DNA from: Paenibacillus sp. ACRRX
GTDB lineage: Bacteria > Bacillota > Bacilli > Paenibacillales > Paenibacillaceae
Assembly: GCF_022346885.1 (NCBI RefSeq)
Contig: NZ_JAKRNK010000005.1
Location: forward strand, 186,001 to 250,000
Direction of reading: 5' to 3'
Length of the DNA: 64,000 bases
Shown here in pieces: positions 35,116-43,119 of the stretch (its first letter is position 1; each line of letters opens with the position of its first letter). Below the pieces are notes generated by a model. That model ran no database searches, had not been told where the DNA came from, and was given only the letters and a program-made list of their open reading frames with translations. The position numbers and the translations under genes are program-made.

Positions 35116-35124
35116 TGGTATAAT
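35116..35124 (+). promoter_or_regulatory. Extended minus-10 promoter of the ArpU-like activator
   Basis: TGGTATAAT is an extended minus-10 element; such promoters need little minus-35 contact. LexA box 2 occupies the minus-35 position, so LexA binding would block it. Confidence 0.65.
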
Positions 35125-35182
35125 AAAGATACCTGCCCACGGTGTTCCATAGTTCGGATGGAAATGAAGGAGGACTTGCCTG

Positions 35183-35653
35183 ATGATGATATCAACTTAT
35201 TTTATGGAGATGCCAGAAGAGGAGCGGCTGGATGCCAAACAAGCCAAGGCACGGATTGAACAGGTGTTTTCCAAGTACAGAATGTGCAAGGTGATGAAGT
35301 TTACCATGCGTGAAGCTCGCATTACGGCAAATTATGAAGCGAGGGAGAACGGAGCTACGAATCGGATTGGCGATCCTACATCTGCAATCGCCATTCACAA
35401 TATGGACAAGGCGAACGAATGCCTCGCCTTCTGCGGGCTGATCGAATCCATCGTCGATGAGTTGGAAGCGGATGAGCAGTTGCTTATCCGAGAACGATAT
35501 ATGAAGGCGGCACGAATGACTGACACGAAAGTATACAGTTTCTGCTTTGACCCGCCAATCAGTGCAGTCACCTATGGCCAGATCCGCAAGCGTGCCTTTG
35601 TTAAGCTGCTCCATGCCTTTCAATACGCACTGAACACTTCACGACCTACATAG
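35183..35653 (+). CDS. ArpU-family late transcription activator
   Basis: 156 residues, with AAGGAGG nine bases before the ATG. The end of the protein has the ArpU/sigma-region-4-like pattern: LLIRERYMKAARMTDTKVYS followed by a helix-turn-helix (VTYGQIRKRAFVKLLHAF). ArpU-type proteins switch on late packaging and lysis genes in Gram-positive phages; Xpf does the like for PBSX. It is divergent from the tail operon, with two LexA boxes between. A terminator follows. The likely role is to read DNA damage (through LexA loss) into late gene expression. Confidence 0.78.
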   Translation: MMISTYFMEMPEEERLDAKQAKARIEQVFSKYRMCKVMKFTMREARITANYEARENGATNRIGDPTSAIAIHNMDKANECLAFCGLIESIVDELEADEQLLIRERYMKAARMTDTKVYSFCFDPPISAVTYGQIRKRAFVKLLHAFQYALNTSRPT

Positions 35654-35709
35654 ATTTCCGTGTGTACTGTTGGTCATCCCACCTGTATCTGATTAAGCAA
35701 ACGCACAAC

Positions 35710-35740
35710 AAGGGGACTTCCCAATAGAAGTCCCCTTGCT
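35710..35740 (+). terminator. Terminator after the activator gene
   Basis: AAGGGGACTTC (35710-35720) pairs perfectly with GAAGTCCCCTT (35727-35737). Confidence 0.8.
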
Positions 35741-35792
35741 GCTATTCATACACCTGTACCAGCTCACTTTTTCGTGACCTGCATGCTATAAA

Positions 35793-35829
35793 GAAGCCCA
35801 GACTGTCCTTAACAGACAATCCGGGCTTC
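35793..35829 (-). terminator. Terminator after the ABC-F gene
   Basis: GAAGCCC (35793-35799) and GGGCTTC (35823-35829) with inner pairs (CTGTC with GACAA partly) form a stem; on the minus strand TTTATAGC follows. Confidence 0.75.
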
Positions 35830-35845
35830 TCCATTTATATTAACT

Positions 35846-37474
35846 TTATTTCTCTTCTGCTGGGTACAGCTTCTCACGCAGACCTTTAATCTCATCGCTC
35901 TCCAAGTACTCGTCAAACGTAGTAACACGATCAATGACACCATTTGGTGTAATCTCGATGATCCGGTTAGCTACCGTCTGTACGAACTGATGGTCATGCG
36001 ACGTAAACAGCATCGTGCCGTCAAAGTCGATCAGACCATTGTTAAGCGCTGTAATGGATTCGAGGTCCAAATGGTTCGTTGGCTCATCAAGCAGCAGCAC
36101 GTTGGCACCCGTCATCATCATCTTAGACAGCATGCAGCGCACTTTCTCGCCCCCGGACAATACGCTGGCTTTCTTCAGTGCTTCTTCACCAGAGAACAAC
36201 ATACGTCCCAAGAAACCACGCAGGAACGTCTCGTCCTGATCCTTCGAATATTGACGCAGCCAATCTACCAGATTGTCTTCCACGCCATCGAAGTATGCAG
36301 AGTTGTCTTTAGGGAAATACGCTTGAGAAGTCGTAACCCCCCATGTGAATTCGCCTGCTTCTGGCTCCACTTCCCCCATTAGAACCTGGAACAGCGTCGT
36401 TTTCGCCAGACCGTTTGGTCCAACAAGCGCGATCTTATCCCCTTTGTTTACAACAAGATGCAAGTTCTCAAACACTTTCTCACCGTCAACCGACTTCGTT
36501 AATCCTTCGATGGTCAGGAGCTGCTTGCCTGCTTCACGTTCGGACTTGAAGTTGATAAACGGATACTTGCGGCTGGACGGACGAATATCGTCCAACGTAA
36601 TCTTGTCGAGCATTTTCTTACGAGCCGTCGCCTGCTTCGATTTCGAAGCATTGGCGCTGAAGCGTTGAATAAACGCTTGAAGATCTTTAATCTTCTCTTC
36701 CTTCTTCTTGTTCGCGTCGCGTACCAGCTTCGTAGCCAATTGACTCGACTCGTACCAGAAGTCGTAGTTACCCGCATACAATTGAATCTTGCCAAAATCA
36801 ATATCCGCAATATTTGTACACACTTTGTTCAGGAAGTGACGGTCATGAGATACTACAATAACGGTACCTTCATAGTCCATCAAGAAGTTCTCCAGCCAGT
36901 TAATGGACTCCAAGTCCAAGTGGTTGGTAGGCTCATCGAGCAGCAAAATATTCGGGCTGCCGAACAACGCTTGCGCAAGCAAGACACGAACCTTCTCGTT
37001 GCCATCAAGCTCAGACATCAACTTCTCATGAAGCTCTCTTGGAATGCCGAGGCCGATTAGCATTGCTGCAGCATCCGACTCAGCTTCCCAACCGTTCAGC
37101 TCCGCAAATTCGCCTTCCAGCTCACCTGCGCGCATGCCGTCTTCTTCTGTGAAGTCCGTCTTCGCATAGAGGGCGTCCTTCTCTTTCATAATGTTATACA
37201 AGCGTTGGTGACCCATAACAACTGTCTCCAACACTTTGTTTTCGTCATATTCGTAATGGTTCTGTTTCAACACCGACATACGGTCGCCAGGTGTAATATG
37301 AACTTCCCCGCTATTGGCTTCAATTTCACCAGACAATATTTTCAAAAATGTTGACTTGCCCGCCCCGTTCGCGCCTATCAGACCGTAGCAGTTGCCCGGA
37401 GTGAACTTAATGTTAACGTCCTCGAACAGCGCGCGCTTGCCGTAGCGGAGCGTGACGCCTGTTGTACTAATCAT
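35846..37474 (-). CDS. ABC-F ATPase, YkpA/YbiT-like
   Basis: 542 residues from ATG 37474 (AAGGACGGG upstream). Two ATP-binding halves: Walker A GANGAGKST and GPNGLAKTT, two copies of LLLDEPTNHLDLES, and the linker between (KSKQATARKKMLDKITLDDI) typical of ABC-F. There are no membrane helices. ABC-F proteins of the YkpA branch bind the ribosomal E site and tune translation; some ABC-Fs protect from antibiotics. The second Walker A reads GLAKTT where GxGKST is usual, a known variation. Divergent from an RsgA-type gene, which also acts on ribosomes. Confidence 0.9.
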   Translation of the reverse strand: MISTTGVTLRYGKRALFEDVNIKFTPGNCYGLIGANGAGKSTFLKILSGEIEANSGEVHITPGDRMSVLKQNHYEYDENKVLETVVMGHQRLYNIMKEKDALYAKTDFTEEDGMRAGELEGEFAELNGWEAESDAAAMLIGLGIPRELHEKLMSELDGNEKVRVLLAQALFGSPNILLLDEPTNHLDLESINWLENFLMDYEGTVIVVSHDRHFLNKVCTNIADIDFGKIQLYAGNYDFWYESSQLATKLVRDANKKKEEKIKDLQAFIQRFSANASKSKQATARKKMLDKITLDDIRPSSRKYPFINFKSEREAGKQLLTIEGLTKSVDGEKVFENLHLVVNKGDKIALVGPNGLAKTTLFQVLMGEVEPEAGEFTWGVTTSQAYFPKDNSAYFDGVEDNLVDWLRQYSKDQDETFLRGFLGRMLFSGEEALKKASVLSGGEKVRCMLSKMMMTGANVLLLDEPTNHLDLESITALNNGLIDFDGTMLFTSHDHQFVQTVANRIIEITPNGVIDRVTTFDEYLESDEIKGLREKLYPAEEK

Positions 37475-37578
37475 GGCATTCCCGTCCTTTGTAACAATTA
37501 TAGGTTTCCAAGCGATTATTATAACATACCTGTGGAAAATATGCATGCGCGGACAACGGAATGCATTGTAAATTTCGG

Positions 37579-37607
37579 TTTCCAAGGTCAGGAAGTTTGG
37601 ATATAAT
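37579..37607 (+). promoter_or_regulatory. Candidate promoter of the rsgA leader
   Basis: TTTCCA and TATAAT (37602-37607) are 17 bases apart. Transcription from about 37614 would give a leader of about 320 bases. Confidence 0.5.
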
Positions 37608-37683
37608 AATGGCATGAAGTGAAAACCTCAAGTGATTCCATTTCATAACTTACTATGAACCTGAAGAAAGCGAGGGATGTTAT

Positions 37684-37737
37684 ATGGTGAAAGTATCCAT
37701 TGTATGTGACGTTCGGGAGGTAGGGTTCATCCGTTAG
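37684..37737 (+). CDS. Possible 17-codon leader peptide upstream of rsgA
   Basis: ATG 37684 follows GAGGG at eight bases and runs MVKVSIVCDVREVGFIR to TAG. Its codons cover the 5' arms of both nested stems of the leader RNA, so ribosomes on it would open them. Confidence 0.4.
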   Translation: MVKVSIVCDVREVGFIR

Positions 37738-37911
37738 CCGTTCATTCGGCGTTCCTGCAATAACTGATCCATCCAGCACCTGTGTGGAAAGGTGTGAACC
37801 CCGTCTGCTCCCGAACTTGTTCACTGTCGCTTAGTCGTCCGTGTCACTGCAAGTTCACAATCGAGGAGAAGACGTTAACTCATATAGAGCTATTTGCTCG
37901 CTGACGTCTTC
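37711..37911 (+). ncRNA. Structured leader with alternative stems upstream of rsgA
   Basis: GTTCGGGAG (37711-37719) pairs with CTCCCGAAC (37808-37816); inside it GGGTTCA (37723-37729) pairs with TGAACCC (37795-37801), enclosing hairpins GCCG/CGGC (37737-37750) and CACCT/AGGTG (37777-37794). GAACTTG (37813-37819) can instead pair with CAAGTTC (37850-37856), breaking the outer stem. A last stem GAAGACGTTA/TGACGTCTTC (37868-37911) stands just before the ribosome site, without a T-run. This looks like an attenuator or riboswitch of a kind I do not recognise. Confidence 0.5.
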
Positions 37912-37935
37912 CTACCTAATAGGGAGAAAACAGAC

Positions 37936-39249
37936 TTGAACAATAATCCATTTAATAAGACAAATGACGATAGCACATCATCATTACGTGCACATATCAT
38001 CGATAATAAGCTTGAATCAGCATCTATTATGGAACATAAACATACAGATGCTCCTGAACTGGTTGCAATGGAGGCTGCTTACACCGTTGACGATGGTCTG
38101 TCAGAGCCTATTTCTCCAAGCTGGACCAGCTTGAGCTCACTAGGCTGGGACGAGTCGTGGTCAGAAGTATGGACCACGTGGCTCGCAGAGCTGAACGAAG
38201 CGGCTATGCGCCGCTTCGGGGATTCGCTTGTGCCAGCGCGGGTTGCGCTTGCGCACAAGCATTTGTACCGGGTGTACGGCGAAGCTGGCGAATGGCTCGC
38301 GGAGCCGTCAGGCCAAGCGCGCGCGGCTATGCTTATGCCGAGCGATTGGCCAGCAGTGGGCGACTGGGTGGCCGTCGCCCCCCGCCCTGCTGAAGGGCGG
38401 GCCACGATTGCCGGCGTGCTGCCGCGGCGCGGCGTGTTCGCCCGCAAGGTGGCCGGCGGTCGGAAGGACGCGCAAGTGATCGCGTCCAATGTTGACATCG
38501 CGCTGCTGGTCACCGCGATGACGGTAGATTTTGAGCCGCGCCGCTTGGAGCGGTACGCGGCTCTAGCCTACGATAGCGGTGCTTTGCCGCTTGTCGTGCT
38601 GACGAAGGCCGATGCCGTCGCTGATCCGACTCAAGCAGCGGACTACGTCGCTCAAGCGATGAATGCCGTACCTGGCGCGCAAGTGTACACCGTCTCCTCC
38701 TTAACAAATGAAGGAATCGAAGAACTACGAGCAGCACTTCCCTCTGGGAGCACGGTAGTGCTGGTAGGCTCTTCCGGTGTCGGCAAGTCTACGCTTTCGA
38801 ATGCCTTGTCCGGGACACAGCATATGCTTACCCAAGACATCCGCGAGGGTGATGGCAAAGGACGCCACACCACTACACACCGCGAGCTGCTGCCGCTTTC
38901 ACATGGTGCCTGGCTGATTGATACGCCTGGCATGCGTGAGGTTGGTCTCGTCACATTGGAAGGCAATGACGGCCACGGTCTGTCTGATGCCTTCGAAGAT
39001 GTCGAGGGCTTCGCTGCCGAATGCCGCTTCACCGACTGCGAACACCAACGAGAGCCAGGCTGCGCGGTGCAGCAAGCCCTCGCAAGCGGCGAGCTTGAGG
39101 CAGCCAGATTAACCGCCTACCGCAAGCTGCAGCGTGAGTTCGCCTTCATGAAGCGATCAGAAGATGCCCGTGCGCTGCGGGAGTACAAAAGCACAAACAA
39201 GCAGTCTGCCCGGAATTATAAGGCAGCGATGCGGCAAAAAAAACGTTAA
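37936..39249 (+). CDS. rsgA: RsgA-type ribosome small-subunit GTPase
   Basis: 437 residues from TTG 37936 with AGGGAG nine bases upstream; an ATG at 38030 has no site. After an acidic lead of about 70 residues, absent from standard RsgA, comes an OB-fold (GEWLAEPSGQARAAM; WPAVGDWVAV), then the circularly permuted GTPase: G4 LTKADAV, G1 GSSGVGKSTLSN, G3 DTPGMRE; then the zinc knuckle CRFTDCEHQREPGC. RsgA checks 30S maturation. At 437 residues it is longer than typical RsgA (about 300-350), and probably a second copy. Its GC content in the middle is clearly higher than its surroundings. A long structured leader precedes it. Confidence 0.85.
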   Translation: MNNNPFNKTNDDSTSSLRAHIIDNKLESASIMEHKHTDAPELVAMEAAYTVDDGLSEPISPSWTSLSSLGWDESWSEVWTTWLAELNEAAMRRFGDSLVPARVALAHKHLYRVYGEAGEWLAEPSGQARAAMLMPSDWPAVGDWVAVAPRPAEGRATIAGVLPRRGVFARKVAGGRKDAQVIASNVDIALLVTAMTVDFEPRRLERYAALAYDSGALPLVVLTKADAVADPTQAADYVAQAMNAVPGAQVYTVSSLTNEGIEELRAALPSGSTVVLVGSSGVGKSTLSNALSGTQHMLTQDIREGDGKGRHTTTHRELLPLSHGAWLIDTPGMREVGLVTLEGNDGHGLSDAFEDVEGFAAECRFTDCEHQREPGCAVQQALASGELEAARLTAYRKLQREFAFMKRSEDARALREYKSTNKQSARNYKAAMRQKKR

Positions 39250-39273
39250 TCTATTAAAATATTACCAATGAAA

Positions 39274-39315
39274 CCGTTATAAAAGCTTCATAATGGAGCT
39301 TTTATAACGGTTTTC
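39274..39315 (+). terminator. Strong terminator after rsgA
   Basis: CCGTTATAAAAGCT (39274-39287) pairs perfectly with AGCTTTTATAACGG (39297-39310), followed by TTTTCC. Confidence 0.9.
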
Positions 39316-39442
39316 CTCTGTCATTGTTATGTACTATTTAGTATAATGTGAAAAGATTCCCTTTACATAATTCTGGAGTGCTTGGTAATTTGGTTCAATT
39401 TCAAAACACTCCTACTAAATCACAAAGGAGCATAAGGAAAAC

Positions 39443-40288
39443 ATGAAAAAGAAAAAAAGTGTGTTAGCGATCGTTACTATGCTATCGCTAACGGTAGCAG
39501 TTGGCTCGTTGGCCTACGCGGATTCCGTTGTACGTAAAGTCACAGCTTACCAGAATGGTGAGATCCAGCTGCGGGTCAATGGCGACATTATTAACACGGG
39601 CAACACGAGTCCTCTAGTTTATAACGGTAATACATACGTCCCTGCTATTTATTTAGCCAAAGCATTAGGCGCTTCAACCAAATGGGACGGAAATGCTAAA
39701 GAAGTAGTAATCACTGGGGGGAATAGTCAGCAAACAGAAGACTCGGCGACACTACCAACAAAGGATAACTCTGATATCGATAGCACAGTAAAACCCGATA
39801 AAAACATAGACTCGTCTAGTAAAGCAGTAACCTCTTTTCCAGCCTACTCCGCTAGTACAAGCCCAGACAAAATGTTTAAAGAACATAAAGGTCAGGCGGT
39901 ACATTTATTCAACTTATACGGAAAAGCATTAAGAACCGGTGATCTTTCTGCATTAAAGAAATTTTATTTCGATAATATCAAAGATCATAATATTGAATAT
40001 AAAATAAACTACGCAGAGTCTGACTTTAAAAATGCCAAAGAACTTATTGAGAAATTACGCTCTGTGCATGGCCAAAAAGTCATGGATGAGTTCGCAACAG
40101 ATTTAGATGAGAAAGTTAAAAATTGGGATCTGATGGATGGAGCTAAAGGCTCACAGATGGATAATAATCTGTACTTGGAATATAGCATATTTATTCAAAG
40201 CAAAGATTTTTATGATGGGGTTCATTTCGAGCTCAAAATGTATAACCATGGCGGGAAGTGGGTACTTACTGGCATAAGCCTAGGCTAG
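39443..40288 (+). CDS. Secreted stalk-domain protein
   Basis: 281 residues. A signal peptide (MKKKKSVLAIVTMLSLTVAV ending ...LAYA) precedes a copper-amine-oxidase-like stalk domain at about residues 40-92 (LVYNGNTYVPAIYLAKALGA), a serine/threonine/aspartate linker to 140, and a C-terminal domain of about 140 residues with an NTF2/SnoaL-like feel (LFNLYGKALRTGDLSALKKF; KWVLTGISLG). The stalk domain type is the same as that on the endolysin at 21.9 kb. AAAGGAG precedes the ATG. Function unknown; probably at the cell surface. Confidence 0.78.
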   Translation: MKKKKSVLAIVTMLSLTVAVGSLAYADSVVRKVTAYQNGEIQLRVNGDIINTGNTSPLVYNGNTYVPAIYLAKALGASTKWDGNAKEVVITGGNSQQTEDSATLPTKDNSDIDSTVKPDKNIDSSSKAVTSFPAYSASTSPDKMFKEHKGQAVHLFNLYGKALRTGDLSALKKFYFDNIKDHNIEYKINYAESDFKNAKELIEKLRSVHGQKVMDEFATDLDEKVKNWDLMDGAKGSQMDNNLYLEYSIFIQSKDFYDGVHFELKMYNHGGKWVLTGISLG

Positions 40289-40359
40289 ATACTTCTGCGC
40301 AATACAAGATTCTCAACTCTGAACACATGACATGGTAGAGTGAATTAAGTATGGTATAC

Positions 40360-40399
40360 GCATGACGCAGTCGTTATATTTCAAACGGCTGTGTCATGC
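40360..40399. terminator. Hairpin between convergent genes
   Basis: GCATGACGCAG (40360-40370) pairs with CTGTGTCATGC (40389-40399) with one G-U pair. It may end both the stalk-domain gene and the MBL-fold gene, though no T-run is seen. Confidence 0.5.
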
Positions 40400-40469
40400 A
40401 CTGGTTAATGAAATAATCGTTTACTCTCCTACGACTTTAATCACTTTTCAAAAGCTTTATATTTTAGAC

Positions 40470-41489
40470 TTATGTTCCCTTCTGCAGACAAAAAGCTGTC
40501 TTCAGGTCACAAGTCTCTCCCAAGGCCATGAGGCGAATTTGCTCAGCATCAATCCCAAGACGATCCCGCTCAGCCAGCAGCCGATCAATCGCTTCCTTTG
40601 GCGTATCGTCTGCCAGCTTAAAGGCCCCGTAATGCATCGGCAGCATTAACTTAGCTTTCACATCGATAAAAGCCTGCAACGCTTCTTCAGGAGTAACATG
40701 CTGCGCTCCCATAAACCATTCAGGCTCGTATGCACCAATTGGCAGCATGGCTATATCTATGGCAAAGCGCTCACCAATCTCACTAAAACCGCGGAAATAA
40801 CCACTGTCGCCTGCAAAGTAAATCGTTTCTTTCACTTCATCACACTTGGCATCCACATGTTCAAACACATAACCGCCCCAATGTGATCGGTTCGTGTCCG
40901 TCAACGTCCGTCGTGTCCAATGCTGCGCTGGCACAAATGTAATGCGAACATCACCTATAGTTGCTGACTCCCACCATTTTAACTGAATCGTGTTCGGGAA
41001 TCCTTTTCGTTTCATCTTTGAACGCAGCCCAGACGGTACAATGACAAGCGTGTTGTCATTGGCAAGCTGCCTTAATGACTTTAGATGCAAGTGGTCATAG
41101 TGCGAGTGTGAGATCAGAATCACATCAATCGGTGGCATCTGTTCAATCGGTATTCCCGGCTCAGTCAGACGCTTCTGCATCGCCATCGTTGACGCCCAGA
41201 TGGGGTCAGTTGCCATATTTAAACTTCCCATCTGCAACAGGAAGGTCGAATGGCCAATCCAGGTAGCCGTAGTGTCCGTCCGATTTGTCATCAAACGCTG
41301 CATATCTGGCTCAACATGCGGCACCGCAAAGGAGTAGTCCTTGTGCTGCAAGCGCACTTTCCGTTCCGTCCGCCAACGCTGGAACTGCTTCCACGTCTTT
41401 TCTGTCATAATATCGTCCATATTGCGATATTGTTGTCGCTGCATATAAGCCCACCTCATCATATACCAAATAACTGGACCAAATGACAT
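40470..41489 (-). CDS. MBL-fold metal-dependent hydrolase (UlaG/NAPE-PLD-like)
   Basis: 339 residues. The metallo-beta-lactamase motif is HSHYDHLHL at about residue 125, preceded by WIGHSTFLLQMG and followed by FAGDSGYFRGF and LPMHYGAF holding other metal ligands. Layout and length match the NAPE-PLD/UlaG-like group, whose bacterial members act on phosphodiester or lactone substrates; some of these are inner-membrane-linked. GAAGTAAGG lies only just before the first ATG, so the start could be a later methionine (MRWAYM or MDDIM). Substrate unknown. Confidence 0.85.
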   Translation of the reverse strand: MSFGPVIWYMMRWAYMQRQQYRNMDDIMTEKTWKQFQRWRTERKVRLQHKDYSFAVPHVEPDMQRLMTNRTDTTATWIGHSTFLLQMGSLNMATDPIWASTMAMQKRLTEPGIPIEQMPPIDVILISHSHYDHLHLKSLRQLANDNTLVIVPSGLRSKMKRKGFPNTIQLKWWESATIGDVRITFVPAQHWTRRTLTDTNRSHWGGYVFEHVDAKCDEVKETIYFAGDSGYFRGFSEIGERFAIDIAMLPIGAYEPEWFMGAQHVTPEEALQAFIDVKAKLMLPMHYGAFKLADDTPKEAIDRLLAERDRLGIDAEQIRLMALGETCDLKTAFCLQKGT

Positions 41490-41935
41490 CCTTACTTCTG
41501 CTCTCGATGATACATTTTATTGATTAATAACCCTAAACCACACTGCATAAACCCCTACTCGTCTATTCAAACAGGGGTATGTTCTATTTTTTGGTGCTTT
41601 TTTTTGTCGTATGTTATTCTTGCTGTTTTCCTAATCTGAATCTGCTTTTCTCAGTTACTTCCCCTACAGCCTCTTATTCCCCATATAACCTATGACAGCT
41701 AACTTTATATTTAAGTTCTTCTCTAACCCGTGCAGCTTGCCTCTTCAGTGCCTTTTCTTACGCCATCATAACATCAATGACTTGCCCACACCAACAGCAG
41801 TCATTTTCACTTATGTTACCAGCATTGTCATGCCCCTCTACTCTGTTTGCCCACCCTATGCTTGGATGATTCATTGAGCGGTAACGTCGAATCATGTAAA
41901 ATGGAAATACCTGCTTCACTAAAGGAGGAAATGAG
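41490..41935. other. Non-coding gap with promoter for the CvfC-like gene
   Basis: This 446-base, T-rich gap shows no gene. At its right end TTGAGC (41874-41879) and TAAAAT (41897-41902), 17 bases apart, form a likely sigma-A promoter for the following gene. Confidence 0.5.
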
Positions 41936-43072
41936 ATGCAGCTATTACGCATAGAACCAACCCCAAGTCCGAACTCGATGAAGCTTCACTTGGATACTAA
42001 CTTGCCTGACGGAGTAAGACGAACATACACTCTGCAGCATAAACATAATGCTCCGGCGCTCATTCAGCAATTACTGGAAATCGATGGCGTAAAGAGCATT
42101 TTTCATACCGCTGACTTTATCGCGCTTGATCGCAAACCCCATGCAGATTGGGCCGGTATACTAGCCCACGTGCAGCAAGTATTCGGCTGGTCCAAGGATG
42201 CTGCGCAAGTCGAATTGGATGAGAATGCTGCATACAGCTTTGGAGAAGCACAAGTATATGTGCAATATTTCCGTGCCATTCCGATGCAGATTCGAGTACA
42301 AGGCGATGGTAAGGAAGAACGAATTGGTCTGTCCGCTCGATTTTTGAATGCCGTGCACGAAGTGGCCAGCGCCACTCTGATCAAAGAACGCAAGCTCAGC
42401 GATTATGGTATTCGTTACGGCGAGTTGGCTGACATTGCAAGAGAAGTGGAACAAGAGTTGGAAGCAACTTATTCAGACGATCGTCTGAAGTCACTAGTGG
42501 AGCAAGCAGTCGCTAAGAAATCTGAGGAAACTCCATTTGTGGAGGAGCGTACAACATGGGATGAAGCTACGATCCATCGTATGCTGACAGATGCGGATTG
42601 GCGAACACGTTACGCCGCACTAGATCAACTACAAGCTACCGAGGAACATCTCCCATTGCTAGGTCAACTGCTTCATGACCCGCAAAGTCAGATTAGACGG
42701 CTCGTTGTTATATATCTGGGCGCTATTAATACGCCCGCTGTACTGCCGCATCTGTTCAAAGCTCTGACGGACAGCTCTGTCAGCGTTCGTCGAACAGCAG
42801 GGGATACCTTGTCCGATATCGGCGATCCTTCCGCGATGGAGCCGATGAAAATAGCGCTCCAAGATAGCAACAAGTTGGTCCGCTGGCGCGCCGCCCGCTT
42901 CCTCTACGAGGTCGGTGACGAACAGTCGATAGCGGCCCTTACAGCTGCGCTGGATGATACCGAATTCGAAGTCGCACTTCAGGCACGCATGGCGCTTGAA
43001 CGTATTCAATCGGGTGAGGAAGCTGCTGGAACGGTATGGCAGCAGATGGCACGCTCGCGACAAGACGAATAA
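41936..43072 (+). CDS. cvfC: CvfC-like HEAT-repeat protein with Nfu N-terminal domain
   Basis: 378 residues, with AGGAGG before the ATG. The first 85 residues are a scaffold Nfu/NifU N-terminal domain (LLRIEPTPSPNSMKLHLDTN; IDGVKSIFHTADFIALDR). The last 160 hold four or five HEAT repeats (DWRTRYAALDQLQATEEHLP; SSVSVRRTAGDTLSDIGDPS; NKLVRWRAARFLYEVGD). This is the architecture of YpgR of Bacillus and the conserved virulence factor C of Staphylococcus. Its exact role is not settled; iron-sulfur handling is suggested by the Nfu part, but no CxxC is seen there. A bidirectional terminator follows. Confidence 0.85.
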   Translation: MQLLRIEPTPSPNSMKLHLDTNLPDGVRRTYTLQHKHNAPALIQQLLEIDGVKSIFHTADFIALDRKPHADWAGILAHVQQVFGWSKDAAQVELDENAAYSFGEAQVYVQYFRAIPMQIRVQGDGKEERIGLSARFLNAVHEVASATLIKERKLSDYGIRYGELADIAREVEQELEATYSDDRLKSLVEQAVAKKSEETPFVEERTTWDEATIHRMLTDADWRTRYAALDQLQATEEHLPLLGQLLHDPQSQIRRLVVIYLGAINTPAVLPHLFKALTDSSVSVRRTAGDTLSDIGDPSAMEPMKIALQDSNKLVRWRAARFLYEVGDEQSIAALTAALDDTEFEVALQARMALERIQSGEEAAGTVWQQMARSRQDE

Positions 43073-43075
43073 TAA

Positions 43076-43119
43076 AGGCCCTATCTCATATCTTATCACA
43101 TGAGATAGGGCCTATTTTT
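43076..43119. terminator. Bidirectional terminator
   Basis: AGGCCCTATCTCAT (43076-43089) pairs perfectly with ATGAGATAGGGCCT (43100-43113), followed by ATTTTTT on the plus strand. It also ends the convergent chemoreceptor gene. Confidence 0.9.

Noticed and set aside
21892..35653. A complete temperate prophage
   Set aside because: No integrase, terminase, portal, capsid, replication or repressor gene, and no att repeats or tRNA at the ends that I could see.
37711..37911. 6S RNA, T-box or known riboswitch at the rsgA leader
   Set aside because: No T-box GGTGG core, no known aptamer motif, and the fold is a junction with an upstream ORF rather than the rod of 6S RNA.
38079..39112. Several long open frames in the GC-rich middle of rsgA on both strands
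   Set aside because: High GC removes stop codons; the RsgA frame carries all GTPase motifs and the others have none.
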